Assembly: GCA_035353175.1 (NCBI GenBank)
Contig: DAOPZC010000013.1
Span: 1 to 64,000 of the forward strand
Source of the DNA: DAOPZC01 sp035353175
GTDB lineage: Bacteria; Verrucomicrobiota; Kiritimatiellia; RFP12; UBA1067
Length of the DNA: 64,000 nucleotides
Reading direction: 5' to 3'
A program made the translations under genes and the position numbers. Position 1 is the first letter of the stretch, and each line of letters opens with the position of its first letter. The notes under the pieces are model-generated. The model did not search any database, was not told the DNA's origin, and worked only from the letters and a program-made list of their open reading frames with translations. Positions 26,745 to 35,190 of the stretch are shown here, in pieces.

Positions 26745-29531
26745 ATGAAGAAAAGCATATGGCTGGGTGTGTTGCTGACTGTGGCGCTGGGGGCTGCGGC
26801 CGCGACACAGGAAGAGAATTTCCGTGATGTGCCGGTGGCGGACCGTCCGTGGTGTTACTGGTGGTGGGTCAATGGCCACGTGGACAAGGAGACCATCACC
26901 AGCGACATGGAGGCCATGCGGCGCGTGGGCTTCGGCGGTCTGCTGATGTTTGACGCGCGCGGCTACTGGGACGACAAAGGGCATGTTGTTTTGCCGAAGC
27001 CGAAGATGGAGTTCATGAGCCCCGAATGGCGCGAGCTCTTGGCGTTCGGCATCAAAGAAGCGGCCCGCGTGGGGCTGGAAGTCAGCGTGAACCTCAGCAG
27101 TTGCGCGGGAGCGCTGAAGGGCCCGTGGGAAGTCGGCCCCGACGCGCCGAAGCGCCTGATCTGCCAGACCACGCCGCTGGCGGGCGGGGCCAGGCTGGAT
27201 ACGGTTCTGAAAAATCCTGACCGCAAATATTTCTGGAACATCGCGACCTTCGCCGTCCGGTACGAGGGTGCGGCGGTTCCGCCGCAGGCGGAGTGGATCA
27301 ACGGCGGGGACGGCCTATATTCGATGCACGCCACTTCCGGAAAGCGGGTGGACGGTCAGAAGGCCCTGACGTTCCGCGACGCGCGGGAGGTCGTGGAACT
27401 GACGGACAAGGTGGGGGCGGACGGGCGGGTTTCGTGGAACGTGCCGCAGGGCCAGTGGGCGCTGGTGCGTTTGGGCTATACGACCATCGACGGCCATGAG
27501 TATGACGTGGACGTGCTTGATCCAAAAGCGGTGGAAGGCCACTTCAACCGGATGGGCAAGGCGATCATTGCGGATGTCGGGCCCTTGGCCGGCAAGACGT
27601 TGACGCACTTCTACAGCGTCAGTTGGGAGGGCGCGGTGCCCACGTGGACCGGCGGCTTCGAAATGGATTTCGAAAAGTATAGCGGCTATGCGGTCCGTCC
27701 GTGGCTGCCCGCGCTGGCGGGTTTCGCCGTGCAGAGCCAAGAGGACACCCAACGCTTCATCAGCGACTTCCGCCGGGCGCGCAACGACGCGTTTCGCGAC
27801 AACTTCTACGGCACCATGATGCGGCTGAGCCATGCGAACGGGTTGAAGTGGCATTCCGAGTCCGGCGGGCCGTGGATCCGCGACCCCAGCGTTTTCGGCG
27901 AGGCCGACCAGCTGTCGTTCCTGAGCCGCAACGATATGCCGCAGGGCGAATTCTGGTACACGGGCAACGAGGACCGGCGCGGCCGGCAAATGAGCCGCCC
28001 TCAGGCGGTCACGGCCCACATCTACGGCAAGCGCCTGGCGGCGGCCGAGGCGTTCACGCACATGGTGCGCCACTGGACGCCCTATCCCGCGGTGCTGAAG
28101 CGCGCCGGTGACGAGAGCTTCATCGACGGCGTCAACCAGCTCGTGTGGCACACCTTCACCTGTTCACCGAAGGAGTTCGGCGTGCCGGGCACCGAATATT
28201 TCGCGGGCACGCACATCAACCCGAAGGTGACGTGGTTTGAACAAGCTGCGCCCTTCATGTCCTATCTCGGGCGCTGCCAGCACCTGTTGCGTCAAGGCCT
28301 CTTCGTGGCGGATGTCTGCGCCTATGTGGGCGACGTGCCGTATTTCCACTGGGGCCGTTACGCGACCAACTGGAACGCCCAGGCGACGATGGCGGTGCCG
28401 CAGGGGTACGGCTACGACGTGCTCACCACCGAGGTGTTGCTGGAGCGCATGGCCGTGAAGGATGGGGCGCTCGTTCTGCCGGACGGCATGCGCTACCGTG
28501 TTCTGGCGGTGGATCTGGACGGCACGCAGGCTCCGCTTGCGGCGCTGCGCAAGATCGAGGAAATCAAAAAGGCGGGCGTGCCCGTGGTGCTCGGAACGCG
28601 TAAACCCCTCCGCACGCCGGGCCGTGCGGCGGGCGACGCCGAGGTGAAGCGCCTGGGCGAGGCGTTGTGGGCGGACTCGCCGACGCTGGCGGAGGCGCTC
28701 AAAGCGAAGGGCCTGACGCCCGACTTCGAGGGACCGTTCGAGTACACGCACCGGCGCGACGGCGCGACCGACATCTACTTCGTGTCCGGCACCGGCAAGG
28801 GCGACTGCACGTTTCGCGTGAGCGACCGTTCTGCCGAGCTGTGGGATCCGGTCAGCGGCAAGATCGATGCGAAAGTCGGAGGACGGAGCACAGAGGACGG
28901 TCGGACGGTCGTGCCGTTGGACTTGCCCGAGCACGGCTCGGTGTTCGTCGTGTTCCGAAAACAGCGGACAGAGGGCAGCGGAGCCGTTCATCCGGCCTCC
29001 GACCTCCGGCCTCCGACCGCTGTCGAACTGTCTGGCCCGTGGAGCGTGACGTTCCAATCCGGCCGCGGCGCGCCGGAGAAGGCGGTGTTCGAGGCGCTGA
29101 TCGACTGGACGAAACACGCCGACCCCGGCATCAAATATTTCTCGGGCACGGCGACGTACCGCAAGACGTTCGAGGTGACGGCGGAACAGGCGGGCCGCAA
29201 GGCGCTGCTGCAGCTCGGCAAGGTCGCGGCACTGGCGCAGGTGCGGCTCAACGGCAAGGACCTCGGGATCGTGTGGACCGCGCCGTGGCAGGCGGAGCTG
29301 ACCGGCGCGCTCAAGGCGGGCAAAAACGAGCTGGAGATCGAGGTCACGAACCCGTGGGCGAACCGCCTGGTCGGCGATGCGGCGCTGCCGCCCGAACAGC
29401 GGATCACCAAGAGCAATATGCAGTACGAGAAGGGGAAGCGCACGCTCAAGGGGTTCCAGGGCTTCGCGTCCGAGGACGCGCTGCAGCCTTCAGGATTGCA
29501 AGGGCCGGTGCGGCTCGAGTTGTTGCCGTGA
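26745..29531 (+). CDS. GH106-type alpha-L-rhamnosidase
   Basis: The ATG at 26745 has a GAGGAGGGGG ribosome site and a signal peptide (MKKSIWLGVLLTVALGAAAA); the frame is open further upstream but there it overlaps the esterase gene. The 928-residue protein begins with the GH106 hallmark YWWWVNGHVDKETITSDM (about 38-55) followed by MRRVGFGGLLMFD; VNLSSCAGALKGPW and KWHSESGGPWI are further family-like stretches. The C-terminal 170 residues contain a galactose-binding-like jelly roll (GTATYRKTFEV, LNGKDLGIVWTAPW, LEIEVTNPWANRL), normal for the family. GH106 enzymes remove terminal alpha-L-rhamnose by inversion, often from rhamnogalacturonan II or glycosides. It is the last gene of its operon and the best clue that the target glycan contains rhamnose. 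Confidence 0.9.
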   Translation: MKKSIWLGVLLTVALGAAAATQEENFRDVPVADRPWCYWWWVNGHVDKETITSDMEAMRRVGFGGLLMFDARGYWDDKGHVVLPKPKMEFMSPEWRELLAFGIKEAARVGLEVSVNLSSCAGALKGPWEVGPDAPKRLICQTTPLAGGARLDTVLKNPDRKYFWNIATFAVRYEGAAVPPQAEWINGGDGLYSMHATSGKRVDGQKALTFRDAREVVELTDKVGADGRVSWNVPQGQWALVRLGYTTIDGHEYDVDVLDPKAVEGHFNRMGKAIIADVGPLAGKTLTHFYSVSWEGAVPTWTGGFEMDFEKYSGYAVRPWLPALAGFAVQSQEDTQRFISDFRRARNDAFRDNFYGTMMRLSHANGLKWHSESGGPWIRDPSVFGEADQLSFLSRNDMPQGEFWYTGNEDRRGRQMSRPQAVTAHIYGKRLAAAEAFTHMVRHWTPYPAVLKRAGDESFIDGVNQLVWHTFTCSPKEFGVPGTEYFAGTHINPKVTWFEQAAPFMSYLGRCQHLLRQGLFVADVCAYVGDVPYFHWGRYATNWNAQATMAVPQGYGYDVLTTEVLLERMAVKDGALVLPDGMRYRVLAVDLDGTQAPLAALRKIEEIKKAGVPVVLGTRKPLRTPGRAAGDAEVKRLGEALWADSPTLAEALKAKGLTPDFEGPFEYTHRRDGATDIYFVSGTGKGDCTFRVSDRSAELWDPVSGKIDAKVGGRSTEDGRTVVPLDLPEHGSVFVVFRKQRTEGSGAVHPASDLRPPTAVELSGPWSVTFQSGRGAPEKAVFEALIDWTKHADPGIKYFSGTATYRKTFEVTAEQAGRKALLQLGKVAALAQVRLNGKDLGIVWTAPWQAELTGALKAGKNELEIEVTNPWANRLVGDAALPPEQRITKSNMQYEKGKRTLKGFQGFASEDALQPSGLQGPVRLELLP

Positions 29532-29633
29532 CCGGACGACGACTCTTTTGCTATACTTATATTCCGAATCGGCAAGAAAGGGGCATGCGGTAAGACGGAA
29601 TGCCCCGCGTTCCGGCCGGAGGAGGGAAATGAG

Positions 29634-30200
29634 ATGAGCAAGAGAGTTTTGATTGTCGGGCTGTCTGCGGTTTTTGCGGCGGGTGCCGTTTGCGCGCAAA
29701 GCGAGTCTTTTCAGGCGAGCTTGGCGCCGGACCATGCGATACATGACCGGAGCACCCGGATCGAAGGGGTGACGCTCAGCGTCTGGGGCGAGAATCCCCA
29801 GACCGCGCTGTCGCTCGGCTTTGTGAACGGCGCCACGGGCCAAAGCTCGGGCTTGAGTCTGGGCCTTGTCAACTATGCGGACTCTTATTCGGGCGCGCAG
29901 TGGTCGCTCGCCAATTTTACCCAAGGGGACTATGCCGGTTGGCAGGGTGGCCCCCTCTGCGGCCTGGTGGGCAGCGTGCTGAACTATACCGGCGGAACCC
30001 TGCGGGGGCTGCAGACGGGCGTCATCAACTTGACGGGCGGTCTGGAAGGCGTGCAGATCGGGCTCGTCAACTACGCGCAACGGGTCGATTCGGGGCTGCA
30101 GGTCGGGCTGGTGAATCTGATCGGAAATACAGAAGGATGGTTTGAGAACTGGCCGCACGAAGTGGGGCCGGGGATGATTTTTGCCAACTGGCGGTTCTAG
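29634..30200 (+). CDS. Exported surface-repeat protein (LA_2272-like GLVN repeats)
   Basis: This 188-residue protein has a signal peptide (MSKRVLIVGLSAVFAAGAVCA) and then six or so degenerate repeats of about 20 residues around the pattern GLxxGLVNxxxxxxGxQ: LSLGFVNGATGQSSG, LSLGLVNYADSYSG, LQTGVINLTGGLEG, VQIGLVNYAQRVDSG and LQVGLVNLIG. Such repeats occur in surface or outer-membrane proteins of spirochetes and PVC bacteria; their function is not established. A TATACT at 29553-29558 could be its -10 box, although no good -35 is seen. It is separated from the GH106 gene by about 100 bases and is probably a separate unit. Confidence 0.75.
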   Translation: MSKRVLIVGLSAVFAAGAVCAQSESFQASLAPDHAIHDRSTRIEGVTLSVWGENPQTALSLGFVNGATGQSSGLSLGLVNYADSYSGAQWSLANFTQGDYAGWQGGPLCGLVGSVLNYTGGTLRGLQTGVINLTGGLEGVQIGLVNYAQRVDSGLQVGLVNLIGNTEGWFENWPHEVGPGMIFANWRF

Positions 30201-30216
30201 CCCGGAAGGAGCGCAC

Positions 30217-30591
30217 GTGATAACGATCAAGACGGAAAACGCGCCGGCGGCCATCGGGCCCTACGCGCAGGCGATTGAAGCGAACGGCATGATATTTTGC
30301 TCGGGCCAGATCCCGATCAATCCCAAGTCGGGCGCGATTGAAGTGGTGGGTGCCGCCGAGCAGACGATGCAGGTGCTGCTGAACCTGCGGGCCGTGCTGG
30401 AGGCGGCCGGCGCGGGACTGGACAAGGTGGTCAAAACAACCGTCTTCCTGACGGACATCGGCGATTTCCCGGCCGTCAACAAGGTCTATGCCCAGATGTT
30501 CGGCTCCCATGCGCCCGCGCGTTCGACGGTGCAGGTCGCGCGCCTGCCCAAGTGCGCGAAAGTCGAGATCGAGGCGATCGCCGTCAAATGA
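30217..30591 (+). CDS. ridA: RidA family enamine/imine deaminase
   Basis: The GTG at 30217 is chosen because AAGGAG lies 5 bases upstream and the resulting 124 residues are the normal RidA length. Family marks are APAAIGPYAQAIEANGMIF, SGQIPINPKSG, and the substrate-arginine segment ARSTVQVARLPKCAKVEIEAIAV. RidA hydrolyses reactive enamine/imine intermediates such as 2-aminoacrylate, which PLP enzymes of serine and cysteine metabolism release; that is relevant to the many PLP sulfur enzymes later in this window, although no physical linkage is visible. The gene follows the surface-repeat gene by 16 bases and overlaps the convergent maf gene by 8 bases. Confidence 0.95.
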   Translation: MITIKTENAPAAIGPYAQAIEANGMIFCSGQIPINPKSGAIEVVGAAEQTMQVLLNLRAVLEAAGAGLDKVVKTTVFLTDIGDFPAVNKVYAQMFGSHAPARSTVQVARLPKCAKVEIEAIAVK

Positions 30592-31156
30592 GCTTGTGCG
30601 CCGCGAGCCAGTCGCGCACCGGAGCTTCGGGCAGGCCCATGATGTTGGTGTAAGAGCCGCTGTAGCCCGCGATCAGCAGATCCCCGTTCTCGTCGATGTC
30701 GTAGGCGCCGGCGCGGTCGAGCGGCCGCGTCTTGTGCAGGTAGGCGGTGATGGTCTCTTCCGACAGGATCTTGAATCGCACGGAGGAGGCCTCGACGCGG
30801 ATCTCGGGCTCGGCGTCGGGCAGCCCGAGCGCGATGCCGGTGTACACGATCTGCGTGCGGCCTGAGAAGGCGCGCAGGAACTGCGCGGCTTCGTCGAGGT
30901 CGGCGGGTTTGCCGATCAGGCGGCCCTCGAACCAGACCAGCGTGTCGGCGGTGATGAGCGCGGCGCCGGGGTGGCGTATGCGGCAGGCGCGGTGTTTTTC
31001 GAGCGCATTGGTGACGACCGTGTGGACCGGATCGGCGGCGTCGTGGATCTCGTCGGTGTCGGCGGTGGACACGGTGAACGCGCAGCCCAGGGCGTGCAGG
31101 ATTTTTTTGCGGCGCGGCGAAGCGGAGCCGAGGATGAGGGGATGGCGGGTGGTCAT
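30584..31156 (-). CDS. maf: Maf-like nucleoside triphosphate pyrophosphatase
   Basis: This 190-residue protein is full length for Maf. It starts LILGSASPRRKKIL, the family's nucleotide-binding signature, followed by ADTDEI and ALITADTLVWFEGRLIGKP, and has the late YTNIMGLPEAPV motif. Maf proteins hydrolyse non-canonical or canonical (d)NTPs to monophosphates and can inhibit septation; this one is cytoplasmic. The 3' end overlaps that of ridA (opposite strand). A promoter with TTGCAA, a 17-bp spacer and TATTTT (31195-31167) lies just upstream and overlaps the spacer before rmuC. Confidence 0.95.
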   Translation of the reverse strand: MTTRHPLILGSASPRRKKILHALGCAFTVSTADTDEIHDAADPVHTVVTNALEKHRACRIRHPGAALITADTLVWFEGRLIGKPADLDEAAQFLRAFSGRTQIVYTGIALGLPDAEPEIRVEASSVRFKILSEETITAYLHKTRPLDRAGAYDIDENGDLLIAGYSGSYTNIMGLPEAPVRDWLAAHKLI

Positions 31157-31166
31157 ATGTGCGTAA

Positions 31167-31195
31167 AAAATATCACGGGGTTATGTGGATTGCAA
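31167..31195 (-). promoter_or_regulatory. Sigma-70-like promoter of maf
   Basis: On the minus strand, TTGCAA (31195-31190), a 17-base spacer and TATTTT (31172-31167) sit 11 bases before the maf start codon at 31156, which implies a very short leader. A single CGTAAA here resembles a half-site of the glycan promoter module, but neither the second repeat nor TCGACA is present. Confidence 0.5.
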
Positions 31196-31214
31196 GGGCT
31201 GCGGGAGGTTTGCC

Positions 31215-32579
31215 ATGTCTGACCTGCTGCTGATCGGGATCGCGGCGCTGCTGCTGGCCGCCCTCGCGCTGCTGGCGGCGCTGCTGCGGCGCGTGCGGCG
31301 CGCCGATGCCAACGGGATCGCGGCGCGCCTGGACGGCTTCGAGAAGGGGCTGGAGCGCGTCGAGCGCGCGGTGCGCGACGAGGTGGCCCGCAACCGCGAC
31401 GAGCAGGGGCGGATCGACCGCGAGCAGCGCAGGGAGCTCGCCGAGGCCCTCAAGGCGTTCGGCGACACCGTCGCGGCCCGGAGCGCGGAGGTGGCCGCCG
31501 CCCACGGGCGGCAGCTCGAGGCGATGTCGCTCAAGATCCAGCGTCTTTCGGAGGCGAACGAGGCGCGGCTCGAGGCGGTGCGCCAGACCGTCGAAGGGCA
31601 GCTCAAGCGGCTGCAGGAGGACAACGCCAAGCAGCTGGAGCTGATGCGCCAGACCGTCGACGAGAAGTTGCAGGGGACGCTCGAAAAGCGACTGGGCGAC
31701 TCGTTCAGGCTGGTCAGCGAGCGGCTGGAGGAGGTGCACAAGGGGCTGGGCGAGATGCAGAGCCTCGCGACCGGCGTGGGCGATCTCAAGAAGGTGCTCA
31801 CCAACGTCAAGACGCGCGGCACGTGGGGCGAGGTGCAGCTCGGCGCGCTGCTGGAGCAGGTGCTGAGCCCGGAGCAGTACGCGCTGAACGTGGCGACCAA
31901 GGAGGGCGGCGAGCGCGTCGAGTTCGCGGTCCGGCTGCCGGGGCAGGGCAGTGGTGGCGACGAGACGGTCTGGTTGCCGCTTGACGCGAAGTTTCCGATG
32001 GAGGACTACCAGCGCCTTGTCGAAGCCCAGGAGCGCGCGGATACCGCCGCGGTCGAGGCGGCCGGCAAGCAGCTCGAGAACCGCGTGCGCGCCTGCGCCA
32101 TCGACATCAGCGAGAAGTATCTGAATCCGCCCAAGACGACCGATTTCGGCATCCTGTATCTGCCGGTCGAGGGACTCTATGCGGAGGTCGTGCGCCGCGT
32201 CGGCCTGACCGAGCGCCTGCAGCGCGAGCAGCGCGTGGCGGTGGCGGGGCCGACGACGCTCTGGGCGCTTTTGGGCAGCCTGCAGATGGGCTTCCGCACT
32301 CTGGCGATCCAGAAACGCTCGAGCGAGGTGTGGAGCCTGCTCGCGGCGGTCAAGACCGAGTGGATGAAGTACGGCGATGTGCTCGACGCGGTGCAGAAGA
32401 AGCTGCAGCAGGCCTCGGAGACGCTCGACAAGGCGCAGGTGCGCTCGCGGGCGGTCGGCCGCAGGCTTCGAGGCGTGCAGGAGCTGCCCGAGCGGGAGGC
32501 CGCCGCGCTGCTGCCAGGCGACCTCTCGGGCGTGCTGGATGAGAACGATGACGCCGTGCTGACGGGATCGGAGGGCTGA
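31215..32579 (+). CDS. rmuC: DNA recombination protein RmuC family
   Basis: The ATG at 31215, preceded by GGGAGG with 6-base spacing, gives 454 residues. An N-terminal membrane anchor (LLLIGIAALLLAALALLAALL) is followed by a long coiled coil (about 30-170, rich in Glu, Arg and Leu) and the RmuC nuclease-like core: TRGTWGEVQLGALLEQVLSPEQY, DETVWLPLDAKFPMEDYQRL and LYLPVEGLYAEVVRR. RmuC limits inversions at repeats in E. coli and is thought to be an anchored PD-(D/E)xK-type nuclease. The stop overlaps the start of the radical SAM gene by one base, so they are co-translated. Confidence 0.95.
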   Translation: MSDLLLIGIAALLLAALALLAALLRRVRRADANGIAARLDGFEKGLERVERAVRDEVARNRDEQGRIDREQRRELAEALKAFGDTVAARSAEVAAAHGRQLEAMSLKIQRLSEANEARLEAVRQTVEGQLKRLQEDNAKQLELMRQTVDEKLQGTLEKRLGDSFRLVSERLEEVHKGLGEMQSLATGVGDLKKVLTNVKTRGTWGEVQLGALLEQVLSPEQYALNVATKEGGERVEFAVRLPGQGSGGDETVWLPLDAKFPMEDYQRLVEAQERADTAAVEAAGKQLENRVRACAIDISEKYLNPPKTTDFGILYLPVEGLYAEVVRRVGLTERLQREQRVAVAGPTTLWALLGSLQMGFRTLAIQKRSSEVWSLLAAVKTEWMKYGDVLDAVQKKLQQASETLDKAQVRSRAVGRRLRGVQELPEREAAALLPGDLSGVLDENDDAVLTGSEG

Positions 32580-33436
32580 TGCAGTACACGGACCGCCTGT
32601 TCCGTCCGCCCGCCGAGGCGGAGAGCCTGATTTTCCAGGTGGCGATCGGCTGCCCGCACAACACCTGCCGCTTCTGCGCGATGTACAAAGGCGTGCCGTA
32701 CCGCGTGCGCCCGCAGGAGGAGGTGCTGGCGGAGTTCGAAGAGGCGTCGCGCCGCTATCCCGCAGAGCGCCGGATCTTTCTGGCCGACGGCGACGTGATG
32801 GCGCTCTCGTTCGAGCGCCTGCGCGCGATGCTGGAGGCGCTGAACCGGCTCTTTCCCCGCCTGGCGCGCGTGAACGTCTACGCCAACGGCAGCTCGATTC
32901 TGGCGAAGAGCGACGCGGAGCTGGCCGCGCTGCGCCGCCTGAAGCTCGACACGCTCTACGTCGGGCTGGAGAGCGGCGACGAGGATCTGCTTCGCGACGT
33001 TGAGAAGGGCGAGACCGCCGCGGGGATGTGCGAGGCGGTGCGGCGGGCGCAGGCGCTCGGGTTCAAAGGCTCCGTGATGGTCCTGCTGGGGCTCGGCGGG
33101 AGCGAAGGCTCGGCGCGCCATTCCGATGCGACGGCCACGCTGCTCAACCGCATGCAGCCGCGGCTGCTCTCGGCGTTGCGCTTTGTGGACGTGCCGGGCA
33201 CAAACATGTATGACGGATATTGGACGGTCACGGAGTTTGAGGCCGTCGGCGAACTGATCCGGCTGCTGCGCGGCCTGGCGCTGGAGCACACGGTTTTCCG
33301 CGCGAACCACACGTCGAACCCCGTGCCGCTCGAGGGCCGTTTTCCGCGCGACCGCGAGGCGCTGATCGCGCAGCTGGAGGCGCTGCTGCCGCGGCTGGAC
33401 ACGCGGGGGCCGGGGCGGCTGCCGTTCACGCTGTAG
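32579..33436 (+). CDS. Radical SAM protein with CX4CX2C cluster motif
   Basis: This 285-residue protein has a radical SAM barrel. The cluster motif is CPHNTCRFC, that is CX4CX2C rather than the canonical CX3CX2C, within IGCPHNTCRFCAMYKG at about residues 23-38. A glycine-rich SAM-binding strand (IFLADGDVMAL) and the GLESGDEDLL stretch typical of Elp3/HemN-like proteins follow. The product cannot be predicted; relatives are annotated only as radical SAM proteins. It overlaps rmuC by one base and its 3' end overlaps the convergent uvsE by 11 bases. Oxygen sensitivity of this family fits an anaerobe. Confidence 0.88.
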   Translation: MQYTDRLFRPPAEAESLIFQVAIGCPHNTCRFCAMYKGVPYRVRPQEEVLAEFEEASRRYPAERRIFLADGDVMALSFERLRAMLEALNRLFPRLARVNVYANGSSILAKSDAELAALRRLKLDTLYVGLESGDEDLLRDVEKGETAAGMCEAVRRAQALGFKGSVMVLLGLGGSEGSARHSDATATLLNRMQPRLLSALRFVDVPGTNMYDGYWTVTEFEAVGELIRLLRGLALEHTVFRANHTSNPVPLEGRFPRDREALIAQLEALLPRLDTRGPGRLPFTL

Positions 33437-34352
33437 CGTCCGGCCACAGCGGCACGCCCTGGCCGGCGAGGGTCGCGCGCAGGCGCGCGATCGCGGCCTC
33501 TTTGGCTTTGGCCTCCACCTCGACCGTCACGTCCAGCGAGTGCCAGGCGTGAGGGAAGTCCGCCGCGTCGATGAAGTCGTGGTGCGGCCCGGGCCGCTTG
33601 CTGCCGTGCCCGTCCTTGGGCGACGAGACGTGGAAGAGCGGCTCGCGGTTCCAGGTGGCGAGGGCTTGCGCGGTGGCCTCTTCGGCCGACAGGCCGTCCG
33701 GCAGGCAGCGGTGGTGGTGCACGTCGTAGACGAACGGCGTGCCGGTCGCGCGGCAGAAGGGCAGAAGCTCGGCGGGCGTGTAGACGCGGTCGTCGTTCTC
33801 GAGCGTCAGGCGCGAGCGCACGCTCTGCGGCAGCACGTCGAGCGCGGCGGCGAGCCGCGCGAGCGCGGACGCCTTGTCGCCGTACGCGCCGCCGGCGTGG
33901 ATGTTGATCACGTCGGCGTTGACCCAGTCGGCGACCTCGGCCTGGTAGGCCAGGTCCAGCAACGACGTCCGGACGATCTCCGGGTCGGTGGCGCTCAGCA
34001 GGATGAACTGGTCCGGGTGAAAAGAGAGGCGGAGCCCCTTTTCCCGCGCGAAGCGGCCGCAGGCCTTGAAGGCCGCGACGACTGCGGCGGCGTCCGGCAA
34101 CTCCTCGATGGCGTAGCCGGCCGCGGGGTGGGTCTTGACCGGCAGGATCTGGCTGTTGACGCGGAAGCAGCCGATGCCGTGCGCGGCGCAGTAGTCGAGG
34201 GCTTGGCGGAGCGCGGCGGCATTGGCAAGCGCCAGTTGAGAGAGCTTGTCGAGTTGGTTCGCGCGCGTCAGGCGCGAAAGCGCGGCGACGGTGGTCGTCC
34301 GGAACGCGATCGGTTCCGTGAAGAATTTGCAGCAGAGGCCCAGTCGGATCAC
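33426..34352 (-). CDS. uvsE: UV damage endonuclease UvsE/UVDE
   Basis: The GTG at 34352 is chosen because AAAGGAG lies 5 bases before it and the protein then begins VIRLGLCCKFF, as the family does; 12 more codons to an ATG exist but lack a ribosome site. The 308-residue product has the TIM-barrel metal-site segments of UVDE: LSFHPDQFILLS, VINIHAGGAYGDK, LTLENDDRVYT, YDVHHHRC and FHVSSPKDG. UVDE nicks 5' of UV photoproducts and some other distortions in an alternative excision pathway. It is transcribed towards the radical SAM gene, with short 3' overlap. Confidence 0.95.
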   Translation of the reverse strand: MIRLGLCCKFFTEPIAFRTTTVAALSRLTRANQLDKLSQLALANAAALRQALDYCAAHGIGCFRVNSQILPVKTHPAAGYAIEELPDAAAVVAAFKACGRFAREKGLRLSFHPDQFILLSATDPEIVRTSLLDLAYQAEVADWVNADVINIHAGGAYGDKASALARLAAALDVLPQSVRSRLTLENDDRVYTPAELLPFCRATGTPFVYDVHHHRCLPDGLSAEEATAQALATWNREPLFHVSSPKDGHGSKRPGPHHDFIDAADFPHAWHSLDVTVEVEAKAKEAAIARLRATLAGQGVPLWPDATA

Positions 34353-34417
34353 GCGCGCTCCTTTGTTGAACAGACGTGTATGGTACATTTTGAAACGGGG
34401 AAAGTCGAGCGGGGGAG

Positions 34418-34468
34418 TTGTTCAGAAGCATGTGTTTTGATAACATGATCAAAGTGAAATCAGATCAT
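34418..34468 (+). promoter_or_regulatory. Promoter and putative operator of the rubrerythrin gene
   Basis: TTGTTC (34418-34423), a 17-bp spacer and TAACAT (34441-34446) form a plausible promoter. Directly over the expected transcript start lies the inverted repeat ATGATC (34445-34450) and GATCAT (34463-34468), spaced 12 bases. A repressor sensing peroxide, oxygen or iron is a reasonable guess for a rubrerythrin, but the binding protein is unknown. Confidence 0.55.
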
Positions 34469-34507
34469 GGGCGGGCGTTTCACGCCACACAAAGGAGGGT
34501 GCAAAAA

Positions 34508-35086
34508 ATGGCATCGATCAAGGGAACCCAGACCGAAAAGAATGTGCTGACGGCCTTCACGGGTGAGTCGGCGGCGCGCAACCGTTACACCTATTGGGCC
34601 GGACAGGCCAAGAAGGAAGGTTTCGTGCAGATCGAGGCGATCTTCGAGGAGACCGCGAACCAGGAGAAGGAGCACGCCAAGCGCCTGTTCAAGTTTCTGG
34701 AAGGCGGCGAGGTCGAAATCACGATCGGCCTGCCGGCGGGCACGATCGACAAGACGATCGTCAACCTGCGCCACGCGGCCGAGGGCGAGGAGCACGAGTG
34801 GCAACACATGTATCCCGACTTCGCAAAAGTCGCGCGCGCCGAAGGTTTTGAGGCCGTCGCGAAAGTGATGGAATCGATCGCGGTGGCCGAGAAATTCCAC
34901 GGCGAGCGCTACCGCAAGCTCGCGATGAACATCGAAAAGGATCTCGTTTTCAAACGCGAGGATCCCGCCACGGTGTGGCGCTGCCGCAACTGCGGCTACA
35001 TCCATGTCGGCAAAAACGCGCTGGATCTCTGCCCGGCTTGCGCCCATCCGCTGGCGCACTTCGAGCTGGTTCCCGGCAACTGGTAA
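34508..35086 (+). CDS. rbr: Rubrerythrin
   Basis: The ATG at 34508 has AGGAGG upstream and gives the normal 192 residues. The ferritin-like four-helix domain carries the di-iron ligands in TGES (Glu20), NQEKEH (Glu53, His56), AEGEEHEW (Glu94/97) and AEKFHGERY (Glu128, His131). The C-terminal rubredoxin-like domain has two CxxC knuckles, CRNC (159-162) and CPAC (175-178), binding one iron. Rubrerythrin reduces hydrogen peroxide in anaerobes using electrons from rubredoxin or NADH systems and is cytoplasmic. It stands alone with its own promoter and possible operator. Confidence 0.97.
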   Translation: MASIKGTQTEKNVLTAFTGESAARNRYTYWAGQAKKEGFVQIEAIFEETANQEKEHAKRLFKFLEGGEVEITIGLPAGTIDKTIVNLRHAAEGEEHEWQHMYPDFAKVARAEGFEAVAKVMESIAVAEKFHGERYRKLAMNIEKDLVFKREDPATVWRCRNCGYIHVGKNALDLCPACAHPLAHFELVPGNW

Positions 35087-35094
35087 GCGAAGAA

Positions 35095-35156
35095 GTTCAT
35101 TCGTGCGTGAGTTTCAACAGCGAGACGCGGCAACGGAAACTCAGGCACGAATGAAC
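35095..35156. terminator. Long imperfect inverted repeat between convergent genes
   Basis: Arms 35095-35115 and 35136-35156 are 21 bases each with 20 complementary pairs, separated by a 20-base loop. The repeat lies between the 3' ends of rubrerythrin (35086) and the YifB/ComM gene (35191). It probably ends or stabilises transcripts from both sides, although no long T-run follows. A repeated extragenic palindrome is the alternative. Confidence 0.6.
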
Positions 35157-35190
35157 CCATGAACTGCTTCTTGCCTTCAGGAGCCACCCC

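Noticed and set aside
31160..31195. A fifth copy of the glycan promoter module before maf/rmuC
   Set aside because: Only one CGTAAA is present; the second repeat at 22 bp and TCGACA are both absent.
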